The notes under the pieces were generated by a model. The model was given only the letters and a program-made list of their open reading frames with translations. It was not told where the DNA came from and did no database searches. Position numbers and translations under genes: made by a program. From Syntrophaceae bacterium (GTDB taxonomy: Bacteria; Desulfobacterota; BSN033; UBA1163): DNA of 51,436 nucleotides. Position 1 is the first letter of the stretch. Each line of letters begins with the position of its first letter. Of this stretch, positions 24,135-32,580 are shown one piece after another. Location of the stretch: the NCBI GenBank assembly GCA_013388645.1, contig JACAEV010000154.1, positions 1 to 51,436 of the forward strand. Direction: 5' to 3'.

Positions 24135-25253
24135 ATGATCATTGGAGTTCCGAAAGAGATTAAGAATGGGGAAAGAAGGGTGGGCATGACCCCCCAGGGT
24201 GTTGATGCCTTGGTCTCTCATCACCATCGGGTGTTAGTTGAGAGAGGGGCGGGAGTGGGAGCCGGTTTCTCTGACCATGAATATGGGAAAGCAGGGGCAA
24301 TCCTCGTCGATAAATCAAAGGATATTTGGGGGGAGGCTGATTTGGTGGTGAAAGTGAAGGAGCCCTTAGAACCAGAATTCCCTCTGATGAAGTCCGGCCA
24401 AGTCCTCTTTACTTACCTCCATTTGGCTGCTGATCGGGAGCTCACTTTGAAATTGATGGAACGCCGCATCGTTGGGATTGGATACGAAACGGTGCAGGCC
24501 AAAGATGGGTCTCTTCCCCTCCTACGTCCAATGTCTGAGATTGCGGGGAGGGCCTCCGTCCTCGCCGGTGGAATGTGTTTGGAAGCAAGACACGGAGGGA
24601 GAGGGGTCCTTCTCTGCGGAGCCTCAGGCGTTCCTCCAGCAAAGGTGGTCATTCTTGGCGCTGGTGTGGTCGGAACGAATGCCTGTAAGGTCGCCCTGGG
24701 AATTGGCGCTCGCGTCAGCATTCTCGATATCCATCCGGAACGACTGAGTTATCTCCATGATATTACTCAGGGGCATATTGCTACCTTCATTTCAAATCGG
24801 ATGACGATTGGAGAAGAGATCGCTGGGGCTGATCTTGTAATTGGGGGGGTCCTCATCCCAGGCGCCCAAGCTCCTAAATTAGTGACTCGCCAGATGCTGA
24901 AGAAAATGAGGCCCGGATCTGCGATTGTGGACGTCTCCGTGGATCAAGGGGGATGTTTTGAAACGACAAAACCAACCACTCATGAGAACCCTACCTATAT
25001 GGAGGAGGGGATCGTCCATTATTGTGTGTCCAATATCCCTGGAGCCTTTCCCAGGACCTCTACGTTTGCCCTTACCAATGCGACCTTTCCTTACGTTCTT
25101 CAGATTTCAGACAAAGGTTACGAAAAGGCGTTGATAGAGAATGATGCATTAAGAAAAGGCCTTAATCTGATTGACGGGAAGATTGTCTGTCAAGCTGTCG
25201 CTGAAAGCTTTGGGTTGGGATTTATTGAGAATCCCTTTTCCCCCCTTCCTTGA
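24135..25253 (+). CDS. ald: alanine dehydrogenase
   Basis: This 372-residue NAD-dependent enzyme interconverts alanine and pyruvate plus ammonia. Conserved parts are GVPKEIKNGERRVGMTP (substrate Arg15), the Lys in VKVKEPL, the His in YLHLAAD, the Rossmann motif VILGAGVVGTNA and the catalytic Asp in VDVSVDQGGC. Length is normal. It is the third gene of the operator-C operon, 16 bases after the transaldolase-like gene. Its probable job there is to recycle the alanine made by the aminotransferase into pyruvate while releasing ammonia. The ribosome site is weak (GAGACG). Confidence 0.93.
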   Translation: MIIGVPKEIKNGERRVGMTPQGVDALVSHHHRVLVERGAGVGAGFSDHEYGKAGAILVDKSKDIWGEADLVVKVKEPLEPEFPLMKSGQVLFTYLHLAADRELTLKLMERRIVGIGYETVQAKDGSLPLLRPMSEIAGRASVLAGGMCLEARHGGRGVLLCGASGVPPAKVVILGAGVVGTNACKVALGIGARVSILDIHPERLSYLHDITQGHIATFISNRMTIGEEIAGADLVIGGVLIPGAQAPKLVTRQMLKKMRPGSAIVDVSVDQGGCFETTKPTTHENPTYMEEGIVHYCVSNIPGAFPRTSTFALTNATFPYVLQISDKGYEKALIENDALRKGLNLIDGKIVCQAVAESFGLGFIENPFSPLP

Positions 25254-25274
25254 AAATTACTTCCTGATATGGTA

Positions 25275-25299
25275 AACCCCCTTATCATGAGAAGGGGTT
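25275..25299 (+). other. possible stem-loop after ald
   Basis: AACCCCCTT pairs with AAGGGGTT, with one bulged C, across a short loop. It lies 20 bases past the alanine dehydrogenase stop. There is no U-run, so a terminator function is uncertain. Confidence 0.35.
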
Positions 25300-25405
25300 A
25301 ATCCTTGCTCCTTAAAGAGAGATAACCTCTTTTTCTGATCATCCTCCCTGAATGGAGAAACTCTTTCGGTGGGGGCTCCCCTCCTCGCCTATTTCAAGGA
25401 TTGGA

Positions 25406-26098
25406 ATGGAGAAAGCATCCAAAAGAAGAAGAGTGACCATTGCCATTGATGGTCCTTCCGGAGCTGGGAAGAGCACTGTAGCCAAATCCTTAGCCAAACG
25501 GTTAGGTTATCTCTATATTGACACAGGAGCGATGTACCGATCGGTGGCACTCAAGGCTAAAGAAAAGGGTATCCTTTCTGAAGATAAATTGGCCATTGGA
25601 CAATTAGCCTCCTCCCTTCCTATCACTTTCATCACCGATGGGGAACACACCCGTGTCCTTTGCGATGGGGAAGATGTTTCAGAAGCGATCCGAACCCCAG
25701 AAATCAGTCGCCTCGCCTCTGCGATTTCAAAACAAAAGGAATTAAGAGAGATACTGGTTCAAAGGCAAAGAGAAATGGGGAAAGAAGGCGGGATCATTCT
25801 CGAAGGAAGAGATATTGGAACCACCGTTTTTCCAGATGCAGAGGTCAAATTCTATCTGGATGCTGGAGGGGAGGAAAGGGTTAAAAGAAGATATCGCGAG
25901 ATGAGGCAAAAAGGGTTCGAAGTCGATCTCGAAACCACTCGAAAAGAATTGATGGAAAGAGATGACCACGATATGCATCGGGACCATTCCCCCCTAAAAA
26001 GAGCAGAAGATGCCATTTTTATCGACTCCACCCATCGGTCTGTGAAAGAGGTGGTGGAGGAGATGGTCCGTATGGTGAGGGCAAAGGTCAAGAAGTGA
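25406..26098 (+). CDS. cmk: cytidylate kinase
   Basis: This is a 230-residue NMP kinase that phosphorylates CMP and dCMP. It has P-loop AIDGPSGAGKSTVAK, the CMP-binding stretch YIDTGAMYR, the GRDIGT motif and the DDHDMHRDHSPL segment of cmk. I chose the ATG at 25406 because AAGGA lies 5 bases upstream and the protein then has the family length; an earlier in-frame ATG at 25352 would add 18 unrelated residues. It overlaps ispH, and the order cmk-ispH-rpsA recurs in many bacteria. Confidence 0.93.
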   Translation: MEKASKRRRVTIAIDGPSGAGKSTVAKSLAKRLGYLYIDTGAMYRSVALKAKEKGILSEDKLAIGQLASSLPITFITDGEHTRVLCDGEDVSEAIRTPEISRLASAISKQKELREILVQRQREMGKEGGIILEGRDIGTTVFPDAEVKFYLDAGGEERVKRRYREMRQKGFEVDLETTRKELMERDDHDMHRDHSPLKRAEDAIFIDSTHRSVKEVVEEMVRMVRAKVKK

Positions 26099-26946
26099 AA
26101 CTGATCATCGCTAAATCGGCAGGATTTTGTTTTGGTGTCAAGAGGGCCATGGAGATCGCCAAGGAGGCATCTCAGAAGTTTCCCAAAGACCTCTACACCC
26201 TGGGCCCCTTAATCCACAACCCTCAGGCTGTAGAATTTCTTGAGAAGTTAGGAGTGGTGGTCAAAGACCGGATTGAACATATCCCCAGAGGGACGGTGAT
26301 CTTCCGATCCCATGGGGTCTCTTTAAGAGATCTGTTGAAAGCGAGGGAGAAAAAATTACGAATTATTGATGCCACCTGTCCCATTGTCAAAAGAGCTCAA
26401 TTCTATGCAACTTATCTTTATCGACACGGATATGACTTGCTCATCGTCGGAGATTCAAAACATCCGGAGGTTGAAGCCATCCGAAGTTATATTAAAAAAA
26501 GAGTGGATGTGGTGGAGGAGGTGGAGGCTGCGCAACAATTAGGCCCTTGGGAAAAATTAGGGGTCATCGCCCAAACCACTCAGACCTTCAGTCGATTCAA
26601 AGGGATTGTTTCAGTCTGTTTGGAAAGGGCAAAGGAGCTGAGGGTATTTAATACGATTTGCCACGCCACCACCCTTCGTCAAATGGAAGCCGTTGAGATT
26701 GCTAAAAAGGTGGATTGTATGATCGTGATCGGGGGGTATAATAGTGGAAATACACAGAGATTGGCTGCCATCTGCAGGGAGATCCAGCCCCAAACCTATC
26801 ATATCGAGACAGCCAAGGAACTTCGGCCAAGAGGGTTGGTAGGGAGAGAAAAAATCGGCCTGACCGCTGGCGCCTCGACTCCTTCCTGGATCATTCATGA
26901 CGTGGCAATGAAGATTCAACAACTTAAAAAACGACGGATTAAATGA
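26095..26946 (+). CDS. ispH: 4-hydroxy-3-methylbut-2-enyl diphosphate reductase
   Basis: This 283-residue iron-sulfur enzyme is the last step of the MEP isoprenoid pathway, making IPP and DMAPP. Cluster cysteines are Cys12 (AGFCFGVKRA), Cys95 (DATCPIV) and Cys189 (NTICHATTLRQ). His41 (LIHNP) and the HGV motif are also present. The start is GTG at 26095, sharing bases with the cmk stop TGA (GTGA overlap), which indicates translational coupling. Confidence 0.95.
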   Translation: MKLIIAKSAGFCFGVKRAMEIAKEASQKFPKDLYTLGPLIHNPQAVEFLEKLGVVVKDRIEHIPRGTVIFRSHGVSLRDLLKAREKKLRIIDATCPIVKRAQFYATYLYRHGYDLLIVGDSKHPEVEAIRSYIKKRVDVVEEVEAAQQLGPWEKLGVIAQTTQTFSRFKGIVSVCLERAKELRVFNTICHATTLRQMEAVEIAKKVDCMIVIGGYNSGNTQRLAAICREIQPQTYHIETAKELRPRGLVGREKIGLTAGASTPSWIIHDVAMKIQQLKKRRIK

Positions 26947-27007
26947 TTTGTATTTTTTATATGGGTGTGGTATATATCACTGGATTATTGGAAGAAGGGG
27001 GTTTTGA

Positions 27008-28807
27008 ATGGTGAAAGAAGAGATGATTTCTGCAGGGGAAGAGACGAAACAGGTTTCTCCTCAGGGAGAAGAAGAAAGGAAAGAAGGAAAAGAGCTTCCG
27101 CGCAGAGATGAGCCAGAAGATTTTCAAACACTCTATGAAGAAAGCTTAAAGACCTTAGAGGAAGGTCAGATCCTCAGGGGAACCGTGGTGGACATCACTC
27201 CGGAGCACGTTATGGTGGATGTGGGATATAAGTCCGAAGGGCAAATTCCCGTCCAAGAGTTTCTAAAAAGAGATAAAAAGGTCGATGTGAAAATTGGGGA
27301 TCGTATCGATGTGCTCTTGGAAAGGAAGGAGAGTGAAGAGGGGGTGTTGACCCTCTCAAAAGAAAAGGCGGACAAGATCAAGATATGGAAGGAGATCAGT
27401 CGATCTTGCCGGGAAGGGGAGGTTATTGAGGGAGAGATTGTGGGTAAAGTGAAAGGAGGACTCTCCGTCGATATTGGTCGGATTCAAGCCTTTTTGCCTG
27501 GTTCGCAGATCGATTTAAAGCCGATTCGAAATCTGGATGCGTTCGTGGGCCAACGATTGAAATTTAAGGTGATCAAGTTCAACCGAAAGCGGAATAATAT
27601 TGTCCTCTCGCGGCGGGTTCTGCTTGATGAGGAGCGGAAGCAGTTAAGAGAAGAGACCTTAAGAATTCTAAAGGAGGGGGATCTGGTAGAAGGGACTGTA
27701 AAAAATCTCACGGACTATGGCGCCTTTGTGGATTTGGGTGGCATGGACGGGCTGCTTCACATCACCGATATCTCCTGGGGAAGAATTGGCCATCCCTCTG
27801 AAAAACTATCGGTGGGAGATCGAATCAAGGTTAAGGTTCTTCACTTTGACAGGGAGAAGGAAAAGATCTCGCTGGGATTAAAACAGATCCTTCCCGATCC
27901 ATGGGAATCCGTTCCATGGCGATACCCCGTGGGGTCACGATTCAAAGGGAAAGTGGTCAATATAACGGATTATGGAGTTTTTGTTGAGTTGGAGGATGGT
28001 GTCGAGGGGCTTGTCCATGTTTCCGAATTGACTTGGAACAAAAAAATGAAGCACCCGTCTAAAGTGGTCCATATTGGTGACACCGTCGAAGTGATGGTGC
28101 TTGATTGTGACCCTGCCAAACGTCGGATCTCTTTGGGAATGAAACAGATTGAGCCCAATCCTTGGGCACTCATCGAAGAAAAATATCCTGTGGGGACCAA
28201 AGTCGTGGGCAGGGTGAAGACGGTGACCGACTTTGGCATCTTCATTGGATTTGATGAAGGGGTCGATGGACTCGTCCATGTCTCCGAGATGTCGTGGACC
28301 AAAAAGATTAAACATCCGAGCGAACTTTATAGAAAAGGGCAGGAGGTGGAGGCGGTCGTTTTAAATATTGATCGAAAAAATGAGCGCTTTTCATTAGGGA
28401 TCAAGCAATTAACTCCTGACCCTTGGAAGGATGTCACCCGACGATATCGGAAAGGGGAGGTGGTCTCAGGGAAGATCACCAATGTGACTGATTTTGGTGC
28501 CTTTGTGGAACTGGAAGAGGGAATTGAAGGATTGGTTCATGTATCTGAGATCAGTCGAGAGAAGATCGAAAAACCCTCGGATGCCCTGAAGGTTGGAGAA
28601 ATCGTTTCTGCCATGGTCCTCCATATTGACCCTCATGATCGAAGGATTGGCCTCAGCATCAAGGGGTTGAAGGAGAAGACTGAAAAGGCAGAGATCGAGA
28701 AATACATTTCCAATCAAGGCCCCTCGACTCCCAGTCTGGGAGAGTTGATTCAGGAAGAAATGGAAAAGCGAGGGGGAGGATTGCCATCAAAGAAAGAGGG
28801 AGCCTGA
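27008..28807 (+). CDS. rpsA: 30S ribosomal protein S1
   Basis: This 599-residue protein has six S1 RNA-binding repeats at roughly 50-120, 138-205, 222-290, 307-377, 394-464 and 481-550. Repeats three to six show the strong GxVxxxTDxGxFVxLxxGxxGLxHxSE pattern, while the first two are diverged as in E. coli S1. It brings mRNA to the 30S subunit. An acidic, Glu-rich leader of about 40 residues precedes the first repeat. The ribosome site AAGGGGG lies 6 bases before the ATG. It follows ispH by 61 bases on the same strand. Confidence 0.95.
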   Translation: MVKEEMISAGEETKQVSPQGEEERKEGKELPRRDEPEDFQTLYEESLKTLEEGQILRGTVVDITPEHVMVDVGYKSEGQIPVQEFLKRDKKVDVKIGDRIDVLLERKESEEGVLTLSKEKADKIKIWKEISRSCREGEVIEGEIVGKVKGGLSVDIGRIQAFLPGSQIDLKPIRNLDAFVGQRLKFKVIKFNRKRNNIVLSRRVLLDEERKQLREETLRILKEGDLVEGTVKNLTDYGAFVDLGGMDGLLHITDISWGRIGHPSEKLSVGDRIKVKVLHFDREKEKISLGLKQILPDPWESVPWRYPVGSRFKGKVVNITDYGVFVELEDGVEGLVHVSELTWNKKMKHPSKVVHIGDTVEVMVLDCDPAKRRISLGMKQIEPNPWALIEEKYPVGTKVVGRVKTVTDFGIFIGFDEGVDGLVHVSEMSWTKKIKHPSELYRKGQEVEAVVLNIDRKNERFSLGIKQLTPDPWKDVTRRYRKGEVVSGKITNVTDFGAFVELEEGIEGLVHVSEISREKIEKPSDALKVGEIVSAMVLHIDPHDRRIGLSIKGLKEKTEKAEIEKYISNQGPSTPSLGELIQEEMEKRGGGLPSKKEGA

Positions 28808-29023
28808 CAACAATTAATGGCAATGATCAATAAGCAACGATCATTAACTAATACCCCATGATGGAGCGTCACCCGCGAACAATGAAAATAACTGTTTAAT
28901 GACTTAAAACTCATTGCCCTAACCCAACTACGAAACCAACATCCTTACCCGGACCTTAGCCCAGAGACTTTATTTTCTACCTAATAGTCAGTAAGTGATT
29001 TCATTGACCATTGAAGCCTTGTC
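28808..29023. repeat. degenerate repeat spacer between rpsA and DtxR gene
   Basis: This convergent spacer has stuttering words such as AATGATCAATAAGCAACGATC at the left and CATTGACCATTG at the right. They are roughly complementary, the same style as the spacer at 49263-49412. Confidence 0.4.
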
Positions 29024-29734
29024 CTAAACCTTTTTCACATAAATATTTCTTACAATCTCTTTATCCAAGGCCAGCATCGTTTCACCAATCTGTAAAACAA
29101 AAGAAGGGCTTTTCTGGTGCATCCGGAGGACGCTTCCCGGGACGATTCCAAGAGTACTCAGCCGATCAAGCCGCTGGTGGGATTTGGGTGCAATGAAGAC
29201 GATTCGACCTTCTTCACTCAGTCCCAATTCATCGAGTGGAATGACCAGAGGTTTGATCTCTTTTTTAAATTTGGTACAGCATTCCCCCCTCGGAATAGGT
29301 TTCCCATGGATGCAAGTGGGAGGATGCCCGAGAAACGTGCAGACGCTATCCGTCACGGTGGGGCTCAGAATGTGCTCAAGTTTACAAGCCTCTTCTTCGA
29401 CTTCCTCTTCGGACATCTCAAAAATTTCGTGGAGGAGTCTTTCGGTCAACCGGTGACGACGAATAATCTCCCTGGCCTTTTCCTCCCCCCGTTCTTTGAG
29501 AATCACCCGATTCCCTTCCATTTCAAAAAGGTCGTCGCGGATCATCCAGCGAAGAATGGATTTTGCTTCGATATCGGAGGTCGTCTCAAGAAGGCGATCC
29601 AGATCAAAAACCCCTTTTTCTCTCAATGTCCAGATGAGCTCAAGTAGCTCCTCCACTCGATCCTCTTCCACTTCTTTTTGTGGTCCCCATCTCCTCCGAT
29701 GGGGTCCTTTGATCAGATCCGATCCCCTGTTCAT
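29024..29734 (-). CDS. DtxR-family metal-dependent regulator with FeoA domain
   Basis: This 236-residue protein has an N-terminal winged helix (about 20-85, VEELLELIWTLREKG...), a metal-binding dimerisation domain with RHRLTERLLHEIF, EEEACKLEHILSP and CIHGKPIP, and a C-terminal FeoA/SH3-like domain at about 150-236 (PKSHQRLDRLSTLGIVPGSVLRM). It probably senses Fe2+ or Mn2+. I chose the ATG at 29734 because it overlaps the stop of the zinc-ribbon gene (ATGA) with AAGGA 6 bases upstream; an ATG at 29755 is less well placed. As last gene of the fur-feoB operon, it offers the only FeoA-like domain in that operon. Confidence 0.88.
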   Translation of the reverse strand: MNRGSDLIKGPHRRRWGPQKEVEEDRVEELLELIWTLREKGVFDLDRLLETTSDIEAKSILRWMIRDDLFEMEGNRVILKERGEEKAREIIRRHRLTERLLHEIFEMSEEEVEEEACKLEHILSPTVTDSVCTFLGHPPTCIHGKPIPRGECCTKFKKEIKPLVIPLDELGLSEEGRIVFIAPKSHQRLDRLSTLGIVPGSVLRMHQKSPSFVLQIGETMLALDKEIVRNIYVKKV

Positions 29735-29928
29735 GACCGATCCTTTCTCCTCCAAAGGGATTTTAAAAAATCGACCGTGCTGGATTGATCCTTATAGGAA
29801 TATCCACAATGGGGGCAACAGATGAGATGACAGTTTTTTGAAAGAAGGCACCCCGAATGGCATTTCATCTCTTCCGCAGAGAATTTTTTACCACAAAGAG
29901 GGCACTGGAGCGAGTGAGATCGTTGCAT
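29731..29928 (-). CDS. small zinc-ribbon protein of the feo operon
   Basis: This 65-residue protein has cysteine pairs CPLC (9-12), C23, C27, C33 and CCPHC (37-41), giving one or two zinc or iron sites, followed by a basic tail. The ATG at 29928 is preferred: it starts 1 base after the feoB stop and has GGAG 6 bases upstream. Small cysteine-rich proteins of this type often accompany feoB in anaerobes, and a role in iron handling or assembly of FeoB is inferred only from position. Confidence 0.75.
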   Translation of the reverse strand: MQRSHSLQCPLCGKKFSAEEMKCHSGCLLSKNCHLICCPHCGYSYKDQSSTVDFLKSLWRRKDRS

Positions 29929-29929
29929 A

Positions 29930-31903
29930 TCAAGCTCCAAAAAAAGTTAATACCAAGTTTACCACCCCCCCCACTCCGAAAGCAAGGGGGACAATTACGG
30001 CTGAAATCAAGAAGGCTTTTTTTAACCCCCTCTCTTTGGCCATCATAAAAAATTGAGCAATGCAAGGGACGAAAAGCGTAATGGTCACCAAACTGACCAG
30101 AATTTGATGGGGATTGAGTTGCCCCACCTTGGATAACATGAAAAGGCCGGCCGCTCCGTAGTCCCTTCGAAGGAAACCGATGAGAAAAGCTTCTGTGACT
30201 TTGGCAGGGAGGCCAAGGAGATGAACGATCAATGGGGTTGCCGCCCATTCCAAAAAGGTGAGTATTTTTGTTTTGTGAAGAATGAAAAGGATGAATGTTC
30301 CCAGAATGAAAAGCGGGACAGCCTCTTTTAAATACCATTCGATTCGAGCTAACGTTTTGACCACCACATTAGAAATCAAAGGAACCCTCAATGGTGGAAT
30401 CTCTAAGATGAAATCCGACTCTTCGCCCGGGATCACCCGCGATGCCAAATAACCCACCACCACCAGGAGTCCAGCAATAATAAAAATCCACAGGAGGAGA
30501 TAGAAGAGAGGGAGGCTTGCAAACATCCCAAGGATGACTCCCAATTGGGCAGAGCATGGAATTCCAAGGGCCAACAGCAGGGTTACAATGGTTCGATCCT
30601 TTTCTGTCTCCAGGATCCGAGTGGTCATGGTGGCCATGGTATCGCACCCCAGCCCTAATACCATGGGCAATACGGCCTTTCCATTGAGGCCCATTTTCTT
30701 GAAGATATGATTGGTCATCACGGCCAGCCTAGGCAAATATCCAGAATCCTCCATCAGTCCGAAAATTAAGAAGAAACATCCGACGATGGGCAGAACGATC
30801 GCCAAGGCATAGGTGAGAGCCATGGTGATGATCCCATAGGGACCGATCAGAAATTCTTGTAGCAGAGGGATGGGGAGGATATGCTGAATCAGGGTGATGA
30901 GAGGGGGAAGGAGCCATTTTCCGAAAAGGGTTTCCTCTAAAAATTTGACACTGGTCTGTGCGCCGAACACTCCGACCACTTCATAAGTGATCCAGAGGAC
31001 GATCAAAAGAATGGGAAATCCCCAGAAGGGGTGAAGGGAGAGCTTTCCGAGAAAGGAGGAGATCGATCTGGGCGCCTCTCCGCGTCCTCTCATCACTTTT
31101 GATAAACATTCGTCCACCTTTTTCAGCCTCGCCTGATTGATCAAGTAGCCGATTGAGTCTGAAAAATATACCTGGGTTTCCTGCCGAATCTTCTCAATTT
31201 GGGAGATCACATCTTCGGGAAGATGGTCATTGAGCCATTGAGTCAGGCTTTCGTCGCCGGAAAGCAGCATCAAGGCCAATGAACGCTTCGACAGAGTAGC
31301 TTCGGGAAGGAGAGGGGTGATTCGTAAGATCCCTTCTTCAATGGCTTCAGGGTAGTGGATCGGGATCGAAGAAGAAGGCCGAGCTTTAAGATTTTCTTTA
31401 ATCTTCTCCAACCCCTTTCGTCTCGTCGCCACTGTTTTCAGAATAGGAACGCCTAACATTTTGGATAATTCCTGAATGTTAATTTCAATTCCTCTGCTTT
31501 TTGCCTCATCCCACATATTCAAAAGGACCGTAAACGGAAGCCCCATTTCCAAGAGCTGTAAAGAGATGAGGAGCCCCCGGCGAATGTTTTTGGTATCGAT
31601 GACCTGGACGAGATGGCTTTTAGAGGGTTGAAGGAGGATGTCCCGAGTGACCCGTTCGTCTTCTGACATCGGAATCAGGGAGTTCACGCCAGGAGTATCC
31701 ATGACTTGGAACCTCTTTCCATGGGCAGAAAGGGTGCCGCTGGAAACTTCCACCGTCGTTCCTGGATAGTTCGAGACGATCGCATATTTTCCGGTGAGGT
31801 AATTGAAGATGACCGATTTCCCCACGTTCGGATTTCCGATGAGAATCACTTTTTCTCTGGGAGAACGAATCTGTTTTGTCTCCGTTGATTGGTTGGATCC
31901 CAT
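29930..31903 (-). CDS. feoB: ferrous iron transporter FeoB
   Basis: This 657-residue inner-membrane Fe2+ transporter has a cytosolic GTPase at the N-terminus. G1 is GNPNVGKS (23-30), G2 lies in NYPGTTVE, G3 is DTPG (69-72) and G4 is NMWD (129-132). A helical linker follows (to about 270), then two Gate domains with about eight membrane segments, including GLGCDTMAT and PCSAQLGV. It is shorter than E. coli FeoB (773). It starts 9 bases after the fur stop with GGGTGA upstream, so it is co-transcribed with fur. Confidence 0.94.
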   Translation of the reverse strand: MGSNQSTETKQIRSPREKVILIGNPNVGKSVIFNYLTGKYAIVSNYPGTTVEVSSGTLSAHGKRFQVMDTPGVNSLIPMSEDERVTRDILLQPSKSHLVQVIDTKNIRRGLLISLQLLEMGLPFTVLLNMWDEAKSRGIEINIQELSKMLGVPILKTVATRRKGLEKIKENLKARPSSSIPIHYPEAIEEGILRITPLLPEATLSKRSLALMLLSGDESLTQWLNDHLPEDVISQIEKIRQETQVYFSDSIGYLINQARLKKVDECLSKVMRGRGEAPRSISSFLGKLSLHPFWGFPILLIVLWITYEVVGVFGAQTSVKFLEETLFGKWLLPPLITLIQHILPIPLLQEFLIGPYGIITMALTYALAIVLPIVGCFFLIFGLMEDSGYLPRLAVMTNHIFKKMGLNGKAVLPMVLGLGCDTMATMTTRILETEKDRTIVTLLLALGIPCSAQLGVILGMFASLPLFYLLLWIFIIAGLLVVVGYLASRVIPGEESDFILEIPPLRVPLISNVVVKTLARIEWYLKEAVPLFILGTFILFILHKTKILTFLEWAATPLIVHLLGLPAKVTEAFLIGFLRRDYGAAGLFMLSKVGQLNPHQILVSLVTITLFVPCIAQFFMMAKERGLKKAFLISAVIVPLAFGVGGVVNLVLTFFGA

Positions 31904-31912
31904 GCTTCACCC

Positions 31913-32359
31913 TTATCGATGAGCGATTCTTTTCTTTCGGCGGCACGTTTCACATTGTCCGTAGAGTTCCATGCGGTGGTGGAAGATCTTGAAGCGATGG
32001 CGTTGGGCGATCCCCCTTTGAAGGGCCTCAATCGTCTGATCTTCAAATTCGATAATCTTTCCACAGTCGAGGCAAATTAAATGATCATGATGCGTTCCCT
32101 CTGAGGTGGGTTCATATCTGGTCTCCCCGTCTGCAAATTTTCGCTGGGTGGCCAAGCCAAGGCGGGTGAGGAGCCTTAAGGTGCGATAAACTGTGGTGTA
32201 ACCGATCTTAGGATCCGCTTTGACCACTTGACTAAAAATCTGGGAAAGGCTCTTATGGCCGGACAAATTCAGAAAGGTATTGAGAATCTCTTCCCGCTGT
32301 CGGGTTGACTTCAGGCCCTCTTTATAAATTCGTGCCTTGAACTGATTAAGTTTCACCAC
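31913..32359 (-). CDS. Fur-family ferric uptake regulator
   Basis: This 148-residue Fur-type repressor has a winged helix at 1-85 (TRQREEILNTFL, GYTTVYRTLRLLTRLGLA), the metal-binding segment HHDHLICLDCGKIIEFED and structural zinc pairs CLDC and CETC. The start is GTG; a second in-frame GTG at 32356 fits the GAGGTGG ribosome site slightly better. It is the first gene of the feo operon, and its promoter is overlapped by a Fur-box-like palindrome, so it most likely represses itself and feoB when iron is plentiful. Zur or PerR function cannot be fully excluded from sequence. Confidence 0.9.
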   Translation of the reverse strand: MVKLNQFKARIYKEGLKSTRQREEILNTFLNLSGHKSLSQIFSQVVKADPKIGYTTVYRTLRLLTRLGLATQRKFADGETRYEPTSEGTHHDHLICLDCGKIIEFEDQTIEALQRGIAQRHRFKIFHHRMELYGQCETCRRKKRIAHR

Positions 32360-32372
32360 TCCACCTCATTTT

Positions 32373-32393
32373 TGAAATTGAATTTCAATTTCA
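32373..32393 (-). promoter_or_regulatory. Fur box-like palindrome
   Basis: Two perfect 10-base arms, TGAAATTGAA and TTCAATTTCA, flank a single T. The size and 10-1-10 form fit Fur-family boxes. It begins 14 bases before the fur start and overlaps the -10. Confidence 0.78.
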
Positions 32394-32421
32394 TTTTAAA
32401 GGATATCTCTGTGTTTGTCAA
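32393..32421 (-). promoter_or_regulatory. sigma70-type promoter of fur-feoB operon
   Basis: The -35 is TTGACA (32421-32416), the spacer 17 bases and the -10 TAAAAT (32398-32393). The last -10 base is the first base of the Fur box. Confidence 0.75.
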
Positions 32422-32580
32422 CCTCTAAAGGGGCTGAACATCGCTCACCCGCTCAATCTATCCATGACCTCTCCTTCTTGATATCACGACCTATTTCAAT
32501 GAAAGGGACGACGGTCAGGTTTGCCCTAAATTGACGCAGTCTTTCCTCTCTGTTAGTATTTTAGGGTAGGGGGTTAAGCT

